The notes under the pieces: generated by a model
Told to the model about the DNA's origin: nothing
Seen by the model: only the letters and a program-made list of their open reading frames with translations
Databases searched by the model: none
Shown here: positions 33,209 to 41,462 of the stretch, in pieces
How the letters are laid out: the number at the start of each line of letters is the position of its first letter
Numbering within the stretch: position 1 is the stretch's first letter
Translations under genes and position numbers: made by a program
Assembly: GCA_964618975.1 (NCBI GenBank)
Contig: CAZUDI010000033.1
Location: 1-41,462, forward strand
Direction of reading: 5' to 3'
Origin: CAZUDI01 sp964618975
Lineage (GTDB): Bacteria; Desulfobacterota; Desulfomonilia; UBA1062
DNA length: 41,462 nt

Positions 33209-33697
33209 TTAGAGGCGGCGCGCCTCGCGGTCTGCGGCCAGGACGGACTGACGCAGGTCCTCGCGGTAGCGTACCAGCCGTCCTTTGAGCGCGGCGTCAT
33301 TAAGGGCGAGGATCTCCACGGCCAGCAGGGCCGCGTTTCTGGCCCCGGCCTTGCCGATCCCCACGGTGGCCACCGGCACGCCGGGTGGCATCTGCACCAT
33401 GGCGAGCAGGGCGTCGATGCCGCCCAGGGACGAGGCCTCCAGCGGCACGCCAATGACTGGCAGGGTGGTGGAGGCCGCCAGGACGCCGGGCAGATGGGCG
33501 GCCATACCCGCCCCGGCGATGATGACCGCGAAGCCTTCGGCCTCGGCTTTACGGCTGAAGGCGGCCACCTCCTCGGGGCAGCGATGGGCCGACAGGATGC
33601 GCATCACACTTTCCACCCCGAATTCGTGCAGGAGGGATAAGGCCTCCTCCATGACCGGCAGGTCCGATTTGCTGCCCATGATGATCGCGACCTTCAT
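33209..33697 (-). CDS. purE: N5-carboxyaminoimidazole ribonucleotide mutase PurE
   Basis: A 162-aa class I PurE that converts N5-CAIR to CAIR. The N-terminus VAIIMGSKSDLPVM, the active-site RILSAHRCPEE (catalytic His) and IAGAGMAAHLPGVLA, then PVIGVPL and MPPGVPVATVGIGKAGARNAALLA, are all present. Cysteine replaces the common threonine after SAHR, a mild variation. It overlaps purD by 4 nt and precedes tsaC by 5 nt. purK is not in the window. Confidence 0.96.
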   Translation of the reverse strand: MKVAIIMGSKSDLPVMEEALSLLHEFGVESVMRILSAHRCPEEVAAFSRKAEAEGFAVIIAGAGMAAHLPGVLAASTTLPVIGVPLEASSLGGIDALLAMVQMPPGVPVATVGIGKAGARNAALLAVEILALNDAALKGRLVRYREDLRQSVLAADREARRL

Positions 33698-34974
33698 GAG
33701 GGTCTCCTCAGGGCCTTGAGCCCGATATCCGTGCGGTAGTGCGCCCCTTCAAAGCCGATGCTCTCAAGCGCCACATAGGCCCGGGCGATGGCGGAGGTCA
33801 GATCGGCCCCCTGGGCGGTGACACCCAGGACCCGGCCGCCGGAGCTTAGCAGGCGCCCCTGCGTGAGCGTGGTGCCGGCATGGAAGACCTTGACGTTGCC
33901 CGCGGCCTCGGCCGCTTCAATACCCGTGATGGGCGTGCCCTTGGTGTACGGACCCGGGTAGCCGGGTGAGGCCATCACCACGCATACGCTGGGGCCGTCC
34001 TCCCAGAGCAGCTGGACATCCGCGATGCCTTCCCCGGAAGCCACGCGCAGCAGCAGCGGCACGAGGTCGCCCTTGAGTCGCATGAGCAGCGGCTGGGTCT
34101 CGGGGTCCCCCAGGCGCACGTTGTATTCCAGGACAAAGGGGCCCTCACGTGTGAGCATGAGCCCGGCATAGATCACCCCGCGGTACAGAATGCCCTTGCG
34201 CCTGAGACCGCGGATGAGCGGGTACAGGATGCGCTCGACGACCAGGGCCGCACATGCCTCGTCGAGGACCGGCGCCGGTGAGTAGGCGCCCATGCCGCCC
34301 GTGTTGGGGCCCTCGTCATTGTCGTAGGCGGGCTTGTGGTCCTGGGACGAGGCCAGGGGCAGGATATACTCCCCGTCGGTGATGGCGATGAACGAGACCT
34401 CCTCGCCCTGCAGGCGCTCCTCCACCACCACGCGCCCCCCCGCTTCCCCGAAGGCGCGCTGGCGCATGATGGAATCCAGGGCGCCGAGGGCCTGGGCCTT
34501 GGTCGAGGTCACGATGACCCCCTTGCCGGCGGCCAGCCCGTCGGCCTTGATCACGAGCTCTCCCGCGCTGGCCTCCACATAGGCCCGGGCCGCAGTGTAG
34601 TCGCTGAACACCTCGAAGGCGGCGGTGGGGATGGATAACTCGCGCATGAGTTCCTTGGCGAAGGCCTTGGAGCCTTCCAGGCGGGCGGCGGCCTGTGAGG
34701 GTCCGAAGATTGAGAGCCCCTGGCCTTCGAAGGCGTCCACAATGCCGTCCACCAACGGGGCCTCGGGCCCCACCACCGTGAGATCGATGGCCTGTTCCCC
34801 GGCAAAGGCGAGCAGCGCGGGAATGTCATGGGCCGGAATCTCCACACAGGTGGCCTCCCGGTGCATGCCCCCGTTGCCCGGGGCGCAGTACACCTTGTCC
34901 ACCAGAGGGCTCTGCGCGATCTTCCAGCACAGGGCGTGCTCGCGGCCCCCCGATCCGATGACGAGTACCTTCAT
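33694..34974 (-). CDS. purD: Phosphoribosylamine-glycine ligase PurD (GAR synthetase)
   Basis: A 426-aa ATP-grasp enzyme joining phosphoribosylamine and glycine. Motifs in order are MKVLVIGSGGREHAL, CAPGNGG, VVGPEAPLVDGI, LEGSKAFAKELM, VIKADGLAAGKGVIV (ATP-grasp lysine), DHKPAYDNDEGPNTGGMGAYSP and EYNVRLGDPETQ (metal ligands). Length is normal. It overlaps purE by 4 nt. The 111-nt gap to purH upstream contains a small hairpin (CCAGCC-AGC-GGCTGG, 34993-35007) but no gene. Confidence 0.97.
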   Translation of the reverse strand: MKVLVIGSGGREHALCWKIAQSPLVDKVYCAPGNGGMHREATCVEIPAHDIPALLAFAGEQAIDLTVVGPEAPLVDGIVDAFEGQGLSIFGPSQAAARLEGSKAFAKELMRELSIPTAAFEVFSDYTAARAYVEASAGELVIKADGLAAGKGVIVTSTKAQALGALDSIMRQRAFGEAGGRVVVEERLQGEEVSFIAITDGEYILPLASSQDHKPAYDNDEGPNTGGMGAYSPAPVLDEACAALVVERILYPLIRGLRRKGILYRGVIYAGLMLTREGPFVLEYNVRLGDPETQPLLMRLKGDLVPLLLRVASGEGIADVQLLWEDGPSVCVVMASPGYPGPYTKGTPITGIEAAEAAGNVKVFHAGTTLTQGRLLSSGGRVLGVTAQGADLTSAIARAYVALESIGFEGAHYRTDIGLKALRRPS

Positions 34975-35085
34975 CGTGTAGTAACCCCCTCACCAGCCAG
35001 CGGCTGGATACTATGCGCCGGAAGCGCCCACCACCTTGGGGATACAAGGCCCCAGGCGGGGTTCGCCCGTGAAGCGCTCCCCTTA

Positions 35086-36663
<1,578 letters not shown>

Positions 36664-36686
36664 TCCTTTCTATGGGATAATATATT

Positions 36687-36692
36687 ATTATA
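36687..36692 (-). promoter_or_regulatory. Candidate -10 element for purH
   Basis: The minus strand reads TATAAT, a perfect -10, within the AT-rich run 36677-36695. Transcription would start near 36680, giving a leader of about 17 nt. A convincing -35 was not found (TTTCGC lies 16 nt upstream), and no PurR-type operator was recognised. Confidence 0.4.
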
Positions 36693-36736
36693 GATTGTAG
36701 TAGGTGGGGCGAAATGCACAGATCCTTGCACGCGCC

Positions 36737-37306
36737 TTACAGATCCCTGTGAATGTAGTACCACGTGATGAGCGGCACGAGCCGCTCGAACAGCCCGGTG
36801 TCGAGGTAGCTGATGTGCTTGATGTGATTCTGCACCTCGAATTCGGTGATGTCCCCGGAGAGGATCCCGTCCCGCAGACGGGTGATGCGATGATGGATGC
36901 TGTCCTTGCGCTGGGGATCATGGACGTTGAGGGCCACATAACGGTTCATCTCGGCAAAGACACTCTCCATATCCATGAGCCCGGGGGCCTGGTGGTACTC
37001 GGATTCGAGCATGTCGATGAGCGCCACGACAAAGGAGCGGGAGTCTTCCAGCCCCAGGCGGTAGGTCTCTTCGAGCAGGAGCTCGTCCACCCCCTCCAGG
37101 AAGGGGGTGGAGAATTCGATGGCGGAGAAGTCCAGGGTATAGGTATGATAGGGTCCCAGCATGGTGGCGAGGGTCCTGATGGCGGCATCCTGCCACTTCA
37201 TGGCCTTTTCCTCGGTGACCTCGTCTTCGGCGAGCAGTACATCCACATCGTCCACCATGGCGTTCAGGAGATCGATGAGCTTGTCCTTGGAGCACTGTAT
37301 CTTCAT
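36737..37306 (-). CDS. Hypothetical cytoplasmic alpha-helical protein
   Basis: A 189-aa acidic protein with no signal peptide or TM helix; it appears all-helical (LIDLLNAMVDDVDVLLAEDEVTEEKAMKWQ; FVVALIDMLESEYHQ; HRITRLRDGILSGDITEFEVQNHIKHI). I do not recognise the family. Coding character is supported by GC-pattern, length and its clean fit between promoter signals. There is no Shine-Dalgarno before the ATG (GAATGGCTCC), and a good promoter lies so close that the mRNA may be leaderless. It is divergent from the Nudix gene and 73 nt upstream of purH. Confidence 0.7.
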   Translation of the reverse strand: MKIQCSKDKLIDLLNAMVDDVDVLLAEDEVTEEKAMKWQDAAIRTLATMLGPYHTYTLDFSAIEFSTPFLEGVDELLLEETYRLGLEDSRSFVVALIDMLESEYHQAPGLMDMESVFAEMNRYVALNVHDPQRKDSIHHRITRLRDGILSGDITEFEVQNHIKHISYLDTGLFERLVPLITWYYIHRDL

Positions 37307-37314
37307 GGAGCCAT

Positions 37315-37342
37315 TCTATACAGCATTCAATACGATGGTCAA
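37315..37342 (-). promoter_or_regulatory. Promoter of the hypothetical gene 36737-37306
   Basis: Minus strand TTGACC (37342-37337), a 16-nt spacer and TATAGA (37320-37315) are good sigma-70 elements; TAGAAT at 37318-37313 is an alternative -10. Only 8 nt separate TATAGA from the ATG, so transcription would start at or within two or three bases of the start codon. Confidence 0.5.
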
Positions 37343-37389
37343 GACTGTTCATCGTTCCCTGTGTGTGGTAGAGTGAAAGGATGACCTCG

Positions 37390-38064
37390 ATGAACCATGA
37401 CCTTGTGGAACAGGACCGCGACGAACAGATCCGTTATATCCATGAGCGCCTGCAGTCGAGGGCCCACCTCTCCCTCCCGGCTGAGGGATTGCGCCCCTCG
37501 GCGGTGCTCGTTCCCCTGGGCTGGGTCGGTAAGCATCCGCACGTGATCCTCACCAAACGCTCCATGAGCGTGGAGTATCACAAGGGGGAGATCTCCTTTC
37601 CCGGCGGCGGGGTGGAGGATCACGATACGGACCGTATCGCCACCGCGCTGAGGGAGGCCAGCGAGGAGATCGGCCTGGCCCCCTCCGACGTGGAGGTGCT
37701 CGGGAGGCTCGACGACTACCGCACCCTGATCGGCTTTCACATCACGCCCGTGGTGGGGGCCGTCCCGTACCCCTATCCCTTCCGGATCAATTCCGAGTCT
37801 GAGTCCCTGATCCTGCTCGATCTTGAACATGCCATGCGCGATGACGTGTGGATGACGGAGCGCTACGACATGCAGGGCCGCCAGGGGACGCTTTTCTACC
37901 TGGAGCACGCAGAAGGGGTCATCTGGGGCGCCACCGGGAGGATGCTCAAGCAGTTTGTGGACCTCATCGCCGGGCGCCCCATCCCCTGCGGGGCACTCTC
38001 GGAGAAGGCCCGTGCTTGGGTGAGAGGGGTGATGGAGACCCAGGCGATCTACCGGCGCCGCTAG
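37390..38064 (+). CDS. Nudix hydrolase, probable CoA pyrophosphatase (NudL/YeaB type)
   Basis: A 224-aa Nudix enzyme likely to cleave CoA to 3',5'-ADP and phosphopantetheine. The signature SAVLVPLG...PHVILTKRSMSVEYHKGEISFPGGGVEDHD precedes the Nudix box FPGG..(E/D)xxD...TALREASEEIGL (REASEE are the metal-binding glutamates). The H-K-GEISFPGG form is that of the CoA pyrophosphatase subgroup, followed by FHITPVVG. ATG 37390 is chosen because AAAGG lies 9 nt upstream; ATG 37381 directly abuts that motif. It stands alone, convergent with purC. Confidence 0.9.
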   Translation: MNHDLVEQDRDEQIRYIHERLQSRAHLSLPAEGLRPSAVLVPLGWVGKHPHVILTKRSMSVEYHKGEISFPGGGVEDHDTDRIATALREASEEIGLAPSDVEVLGRLDDYRTLIGFHITPVVGAVPYPYPFRINSESESLILLDLEHAMRDDVWMTERYDMQGRQGTLFYLEHAEGVIWGATGRMLKQFVDLIAGRPIPCGALSEKARAWVRGVMETQAIYRRR

Positions 38065-38080
38065 GCACGGGGGCTGAGAC

Positions 38081-38097
38081 CCCTCCTCTCAGGAGGG
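38081..38097. terminator. Stem-loop between convergent Nudix and purC genes
   Basis: CCCTCCT (38081-38087) and AGGAGGG (38091-38097) form a perfect 7-bp stem with a 3-nt loop that includes the purC stop codon. A neighbouring GGGG-CTGAGA-CCCC could form a second small hairpin. No U-tract follows, so termination is inferred from the convergent 24-nt gap. Confidence 0.4.
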
Positions 38098-38985
38098 CTT
38101 CAGGCGCTGGCCCGTGATGCGTTCATAGGCCTCGAGATACTTGGCCCGGGTCTTGGCGATGATGTCCGCCGGCAGGCGCGGACCCGGCGGTGTCTTGTCC
38201 CAGGCCAGCCCCTCCAGGTAGTTGCGCACGAACTGTTTGTCGAAGCTCGGCTGCGGCCTGCCCGGGGCATAGCCGTCGAGGGCGAAGAAGCGCGATGAAT
38301 CCGGGGTGAGCATTTCGTCGATCACGATGAGTTCGCCCTCCGAGATCCCGAACTCGAACTTGGTGTCGGCGAGGATCAGGCCGCGGCTCAGGGCATGCTC
38401 GGCGGCCATGGTGTAGATCGCGATCGCGAGGTGTCGTACGCGCTCCATGAGCTGGCCTCCGACGAGCTCGCAGGCCTTCTCGAAGGGGATGTTCTCGTCG
38501 TGGTTTCCGAGTGCGGCCTTGGTGGAAGGGGTGAAGATGGGCTCCGGCAGTCTCTCGGACTCCCTGAGCCCCGCCGGCAGGACGATGCCGCAGATGGTGC
38601 CGCCCTGGCGGTATTCCTTCCACCCCGAGCCGGCCAGGTAACCCCGCACGATGCACTCGACGCTCAGGGGCCGGGCCCTTTTCACGAGCATAGATCGTCC
38701 CGCCAGACGCACATCCCCCCGGAAGGGTTCGGGATATTCGTTCACGTCCGTGCTCAGGACATGGTTGGCAACGATGCCGGCACTCTTGTCGAACCAGAAT
38801 TGAGAGATCTGATTCAGGACCGCCCCCTTGTCGGGAATCGGATCCGGCAGGACCACGTCAAAGGCCGAGATCCTGTCCGAGGTGACCATGAGGAGACGCT
38901 CCCCATCCACCGCGAATATCTCGCGCACCTTGCCGCTACTGATTTTTGTGGCGCCATTTATCTGAATGTCTTTAAGGACGTGCAT
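38089..38985 (-). CDS. purC: Phosphoribosylaminoimidazole-succinocarboxamide synthase PurC (SAICAR synthetase)
   Basis: A 298-aa enzyme ligating aspartate to CAIR, the step after PurE. Motifs include KISSGKVREIFAV (nucleotide site), MVTSDRISAFDVVLPDPIPDKGAVLNQIS, VECIVRGYLAGSGWKEY, PEPIFTPSTKA, HDENI and LILADTKFEFGI. Length matches the longer bacterial/yeast-type PurC rather than the 237-aa E. coli form. The start at 38985 has GGGGGTG upstream; the frame stays open to 39255, but that segment lacks homology. It is divergent from the threonine synthase gene. Confidence 0.96.
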   Translation of the reverse strand: MHVLKDIQINGATKISSGKVREIFAVDGERLLMVTSDRISAFDVVLPDPIPDKGAVLNQISQFWFDKSAGIVANHVLSTDVNEYPEPFRGDVRLAGRSMLVKRARPLSVECIVRGYLAGSGWKEYRQGGTICGIVLPAGLRESERLPEPIFTPSTKAALGNHDENIPFEKACELVGGQLMERVRHLAIAIYTMAAEHALSRGLILADTKFEFGISEGELIVIDEMLTPDSSRFFALDGYAPGRPQPSFDKQFVRNYLEGLAWDKTPPGPRLPADIIAKTRAKYLEAYERITGQRLKPS

Positions 38986-39035
38986 CTTTTTCACCCCCCA
39001 TGCTTGTTGTGAGTGGTTACCGTGCCAAAAAACTG

Positions 39036-39062
39036 TTGAAAAAGTCAATAGGCTATTATAAC
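39036..39062 (+). promoter_or_regulatory. Weak promoter candidate for threonine synthase
   Basis: TTGAAA (39036-39041) and TATAAC (39057-39062) resemble sigma-70 elements, but the 15-nt spacer is short. The divergent strand has TTGACT (39048-39043), which could be the -35 of a purC promoter. The rest of the 208-nt divergent gap (38986-39193) shows no gene. Confidence 0.3.
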
Positions 39063-39193
39063 CTACGGTGCCTTGAGGAAGAGGCCTGACGCATAAGGCA
39101 CGGGGCAGGAAACCACCACGATCGAGGGAGCAGGGCGCTGATGATAAGAAGGGCCTTGAGAAATTCTTCTGATTCACATAAGACAATGCTGAC

Positions 39194-40612
39194 ATGGCCA
39201 GGGACGAGAGCGTGATGTGCACGGAACATATTCCCGAGATCGGTGGGGATCTCATTTACCGCTGCATCGTGTGCGGTGCGTGCTTTCCCATCTACGATTT
39301 CATCTATACCTGCCCGGAGTGCCACTCGCTGCTGAAGATCGAAAACCGGGATTTCGACCGGCTCAAACAGGTTTCCCCCGCACAATGGCGCAGGATCTTC
39401 GACGGCCGCAAGGCCTCGAATATCCTCGAGCTCTGCGGGGTTTTCCGCTTTCATGAGCTGATTCTGCCCATGATCCCCCTTAAGGACATCATCTATCTGG
39501 GCGAGGGGCAGACCGCGATCGTCAGGGCCAATCCCGAACTGGGCGCCTGGGTGGGGGTGCCGTTTTTGGTCAAGAACGACGGCTTCAACCCCTCGGCCAG
39601 CTTCAAGGACCGCGGCATGGCCTCGGCCATCAGCTTTCTCAATCATATCATCCGGGTCAAGCAACTCGACAATGTCCTCGGGATCTGTGCCTCCACGGGC
39701 GACACCTCGGCCGCGGCCGCGCTCTACCTGAGTTACCTGCCCAAGTCCAAGGTGCGCACCGTGGTGCTTCTGCCCAAGGGCAAGGTGACCCCCCAGCAGC
39801 TTTCCCAGCCGCTCGGATCGGGCGCCCAGGTGATCGAGCTGCCCGGCGTCTTCGACGACTGTATGCGCGTGGTCGAGGCATTGGCGCAGGACTACAACGT
39901 TTTTCTGCTGAACTCGAAGAACCCGGTACGCATCCTGGGACAGAAATCCTATGCCTACGAGGTGGCCCAGCAGCTTTCCTGGGATACGCAGGGCCTGGTC
40001 GTGGTGGTGCCCATCGGTAATGCCGGCAACGTTACCGCCATCATGGAGGGGTTCCTCGATCTTTATGCGCTGGGGATCATCCCCGAGCTTCCCACCATCC
40101 TGGGTGTACAGAGCCACCATGCCGATCCGGTGTCGCGCTGGCGTCAGAGCGGGGAATACTCCCCGCTCAAGGTCCGGCCTTCCGTGGCGCAGGCGGCCAT
40201 GATCGGCGACCCGGTCTCGTTCCCCAAGGTCAGACAGCTCGTCGAGCAGGCCTTTGAGGATCGCTTCCATGTGGTCTCGGTGAGTGAGACCGAGATCATG
40301 GAGGGCATGCTCACGGCCAATCGCCATGGACACGTGGTGTGTACGCAGGGCGGCGAGTCCATCGCCGGGCTCAAGAAGGCCGTGCTAGACGGCCTCGTCC
40401 CTAAGGGGGGGACCTACGTGGTGGATTCCACCTCGCATCACCTCAAGTTCGCCACCTTCCAGCAGCTGTATTTCGACGATGCCTTCGATGCCGACTACGG
40501 GATCGAGACCTCCGACGATCTGAAGAACACCCCCATCGGTCTACCGGCCGATGCTTCCGCCATCGCCTCCCATCTGGGTCTGAAGAAGAGGAGCCTCAGT
40601 GGAGTTGTCTGA
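39194..40612 (+). CDS. thrC: Threonine synthase with N-terminal zinc-ribbon
   Basis: A 472-aa PLP enzyme that converts O-phosphohomoserine to threonine. An N-terminal CxxC...CxxC zinc-ribbon-like segment (CIVCGACF...CPECHSLL, about residues 24-45) precedes the fold-type II core. The core has NDGFNPSASFKDRGM with the PLP lysine, ASTGDTSAAAALYL, VVPIGNAGNVTAIMEGF (phosphate loop) and VCTQGGESIAGL. Neither ATG 39194 nor ATG 39215 has a strong Shine-Dalgarno; 39215 has GAGAG upstream, so the protein may be seven residues shorter. It overlaps the DUF502 gene by 14 nt. Confidence 0.94.
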   Translation: MARDESVMCTEHIPEIGGDLIYRCIVCGACFPIYDFIYTCPECHSLLKIENRDFDRLKQVSPAQWRRIFDGRKASNILELCGVFRFHELILPMIPLKDIIYLGEGQTAIVRANPELGAWVGVPFLVKNDGFNPSASFKDRGMASAISFLNHIIRVKQLDNVLGICASTGDTSAAAALYLSYLPKSKVRTVVLLPKGKVTPQQLSQPLGSGAQVIELPGVFDDCMRVVEALAQDYNVFLLNSKNPVRILGQKSYAYEVAQQLSWDTQGLVVVVPIGNAGNVTAIMEGFLDLYALGIIPELPTILGVQSHHADPVSRWRQSGEYSPLKVRPSVAQAAMIGDPVSFPKVRQLVEQAFEDRFHVVSVSETEIMEGMLTANRHGHVVCTQGGESIAGLKKAVLDGLVPKGGTYVVDSTSHHLKFATFQQLYFDDAFDADYGIETSDDLKNTPIGLPADASAIASHLGLKKRSLSGVV

Positions 40613-41201
40613 GCTCTGGAAGCGGACCAAGAGCTATCTCTTCACGGGGGCCCTGGTCATGGTGCCGCTTTTCATCACCCTCTATATCGTGCTGGCCCTG
40701 ATCCGCTTCATCGGTGGCCATGTGGGTCTGGGCCACGGGCTTGCCGCCAGCGTGGTGGGACTGCTGGCGGCCTTCGTGCTCGTGCTGGCGGCGGGAATCG
40801 TCACCCAGCATGCCATAGGCAGCCGCATGATGAACTGGATGGCCACGATCATGATCAGGATCCCCATTGCCGGCGGGATCTATTCGGCCATCAAGCAGCT
40901 CATGGAGGCCCTGATGCTCCGAAAGAGCCTGGCCTTTCAGCAGGCGGTACTGCTCGAATATCCGCGCACGGGACTCTACGCGGTGGCCTTCGTCACCCGG
41001 GATGGGCACAAAAGCGGGTTCATTCCCGACAGCGAGGATATGCTCCATGTCTTTCTGCCCACCACCCCCAATCCCACCTCGGGATTTTTCCTGATCGTGC
41101 CGAAGAGGGATACCATAGCCCTGAACATATCGGTGGAAGATGCCTTCAAACTGATCATCTCCGGGGGTATCGTCACATCCGAGCCGAACAAACAAACTTA
41201 G
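40599..41201 (+). CDS. DUF502 family membrane protein
   Basis: A 200-aa protein with two N-terminal TM helices (about residues 13-37 and 45-70), then a conserved soluble domain with IPIAGGIYSAIKQL, VLLEYPRTGLYAVAFVT, VFLPTTPNPTSGFFLIVP and DAFKLIISGGI, the diagnostic DUF502 order. Function is unknown in bacteria. The GTG start has GAGGAG 6 nt upstream and lies inside thrC. It is 13 nt before metK, so thrC-DUF502-metK is probably one operon. Confidence 0.93.
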   Translation: MELSELWKRTKSYLFTGALVMVPLFITLYIVLALIRFIGGHVGLGHGLAASVVGLLAAFVLVLAAGIVTQHAIGSRMMNWMATIMIRIPIAGGIYSAIKQLMEALMLRKSLAFQQAVLLEYPRTGLYAVAFVTRDGHKSGFIPDSEDMLHVFLPTTPNPTSGFFLIVPKRDTIALNISVEDAFKLIISGGIVTSEPNKQT

Positions 41202-41214
41202 GAGGGAAGGATCA

Positions 41215-41462
41215 ATGAGTGACCGGAATTTTCTGTTTTCATCTGAATCAGTGACTGAAGGACATCCCGACAAGGTGGCGGACCATATCTCCGATGCCAT
41301 CCTCGATGAAATTATCGCCCATGACACCAAGGCCCACGTGGCCTGCGAGACCATGGTCACCACCGGGCTCGTCATTGTCTCCGGAGAGATCACCACCACC
41401 CATCAGCTGGATGTCCAGCGCGTAGCTAGGCAGACGATCAAGGAGATCGGCTACACCGAGGC
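41215..41462 (+). CDS. metK: S-adenosylmethionine synthetase MetK (3' truncated by window)
   Basis: The first 82 codons of SAM synthetase, which makes SAM from methionine and ATP. The family N-terminus is clear: FLFSSESVTEGHPDKVADHISDAILDEI (methionine and metal site, with the catalytic His in GHPDK) and ACETMVTTGLVIVSGEITT. GGAGGGAAGG precedes the ATG. It lies downstream of thrC and the DUF502 gene; SAM made here feeds CheR among many enzymes. No SAM riboswitch is present in the 13-nt gap. Confidence 0.97.
   Translation, partial: MSDRNFLFSSESVTEGHPDKVADHISDAILDEIIAHDTKAHVACETMVTTGLVIVSGEITTTHQLDVQRVARQTIKEIGYTE

Noticed and set aside
38986..39255. N-terminal extension of PurC to 39255
   Set aside because: The family N-terminus begins at 38985 with a ribosome-binding site; the extension is low-similarity intergenic sequence that overlaps the thrC start.

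Overview
The window is one compact, GC-rich bacterial chromosome segment (high GC judged by eye) with about 41 protein genes on both strands, short gaps, and many ATGA or 8-nt gene overlaps. No rRNA, tRNA, CRISPR array, insertion sequence or prophage is visible. The envelope genes (FtsEX-EnvC, LpoB, outer-membrane barrels, lipoproteins) show a Gram-negative (diderm) cell. The flhB-flhA-flhF-flhG-fliA-cheY order, an HDOD protein next to cheR, a DUF3373-like porin next to a c-type cytochrome, and an HflX with a YGNTKG N-terminus all recall Desulfobacterota (former Deltaproteobacteria). That placement is inference.

Layout: (1) 1-1831, the end of an oligopeptide/dipeptide ABC importer (two ATPases), closed by a perfect 15-bp hairpin. 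(2) 2035-3934, minus strand, a monohaem cytochrome c and a putative porin, with a 126-base leader holding a GC hairpin. (3) 4305-6107, a methyl-accepting chemotaxis protein that seems to lack a full HAMP domain. (4) 6236-9385, a giant AsmA-like protein. (5) 9431-16662, minus strand, a seven-gene run ftsE-ftsX-envC-ctpA-yibQ-(NusG paralogue)-hflX for septal peptidoglycan splitting and envelope processing. (6) 16938-27905, plus strand, an eleven-gene flagellar export/chemotaxis run from flhB to a CheY-like protein. (7) 28012-32484, minus strand, a methyltransferase-like membrane protein and an envelope operon (secreted barrel, COG3014 lipoprotein, YcfL, LpoB, DUF1469, small membrane protein). 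(8) 32568-36663, minus strand, purH-purD-purE-tsaC. (9) 36737-41462, a hypothetical protein, a Nudix CoA pyrophosphatase, purC, threonine synthase, DUF502 protein and the start of metK.

How the parts fit: FlhB/FlhA are core export-gate proteins, FlhF/FlhG set flagellar number and place, and FliA (sigma-28) is the likely activator of the MCP gene, which has a sigma-28-like promoter. CheR methylates such receptors and CheY proteins relay the signal. FtsEX-EnvC controls amidases at the septum, CtpA and YibQ-like proteins process the envelope, and LpoB would activate a bifunctional penicillin-binding protein. PurH, PurD, PurE and PurC are four steps of IMP synthesis.

Nothing here is a clearly new multi-gene system. 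The most unusual signals are: hflX, whose conserved N-terminus starts upstream of any ATG/GTG/TTG at an ATC codon with an ideal Shine-Dalgarno; three decayed tandem copies of the 3' end of the COG3014 lipoprotein gene; a NusG paralogue inside the divisome operon; a HEAT-HDOD-CheR-CheY block; and duplicated DxDxDG loops in a FliL-like protein.
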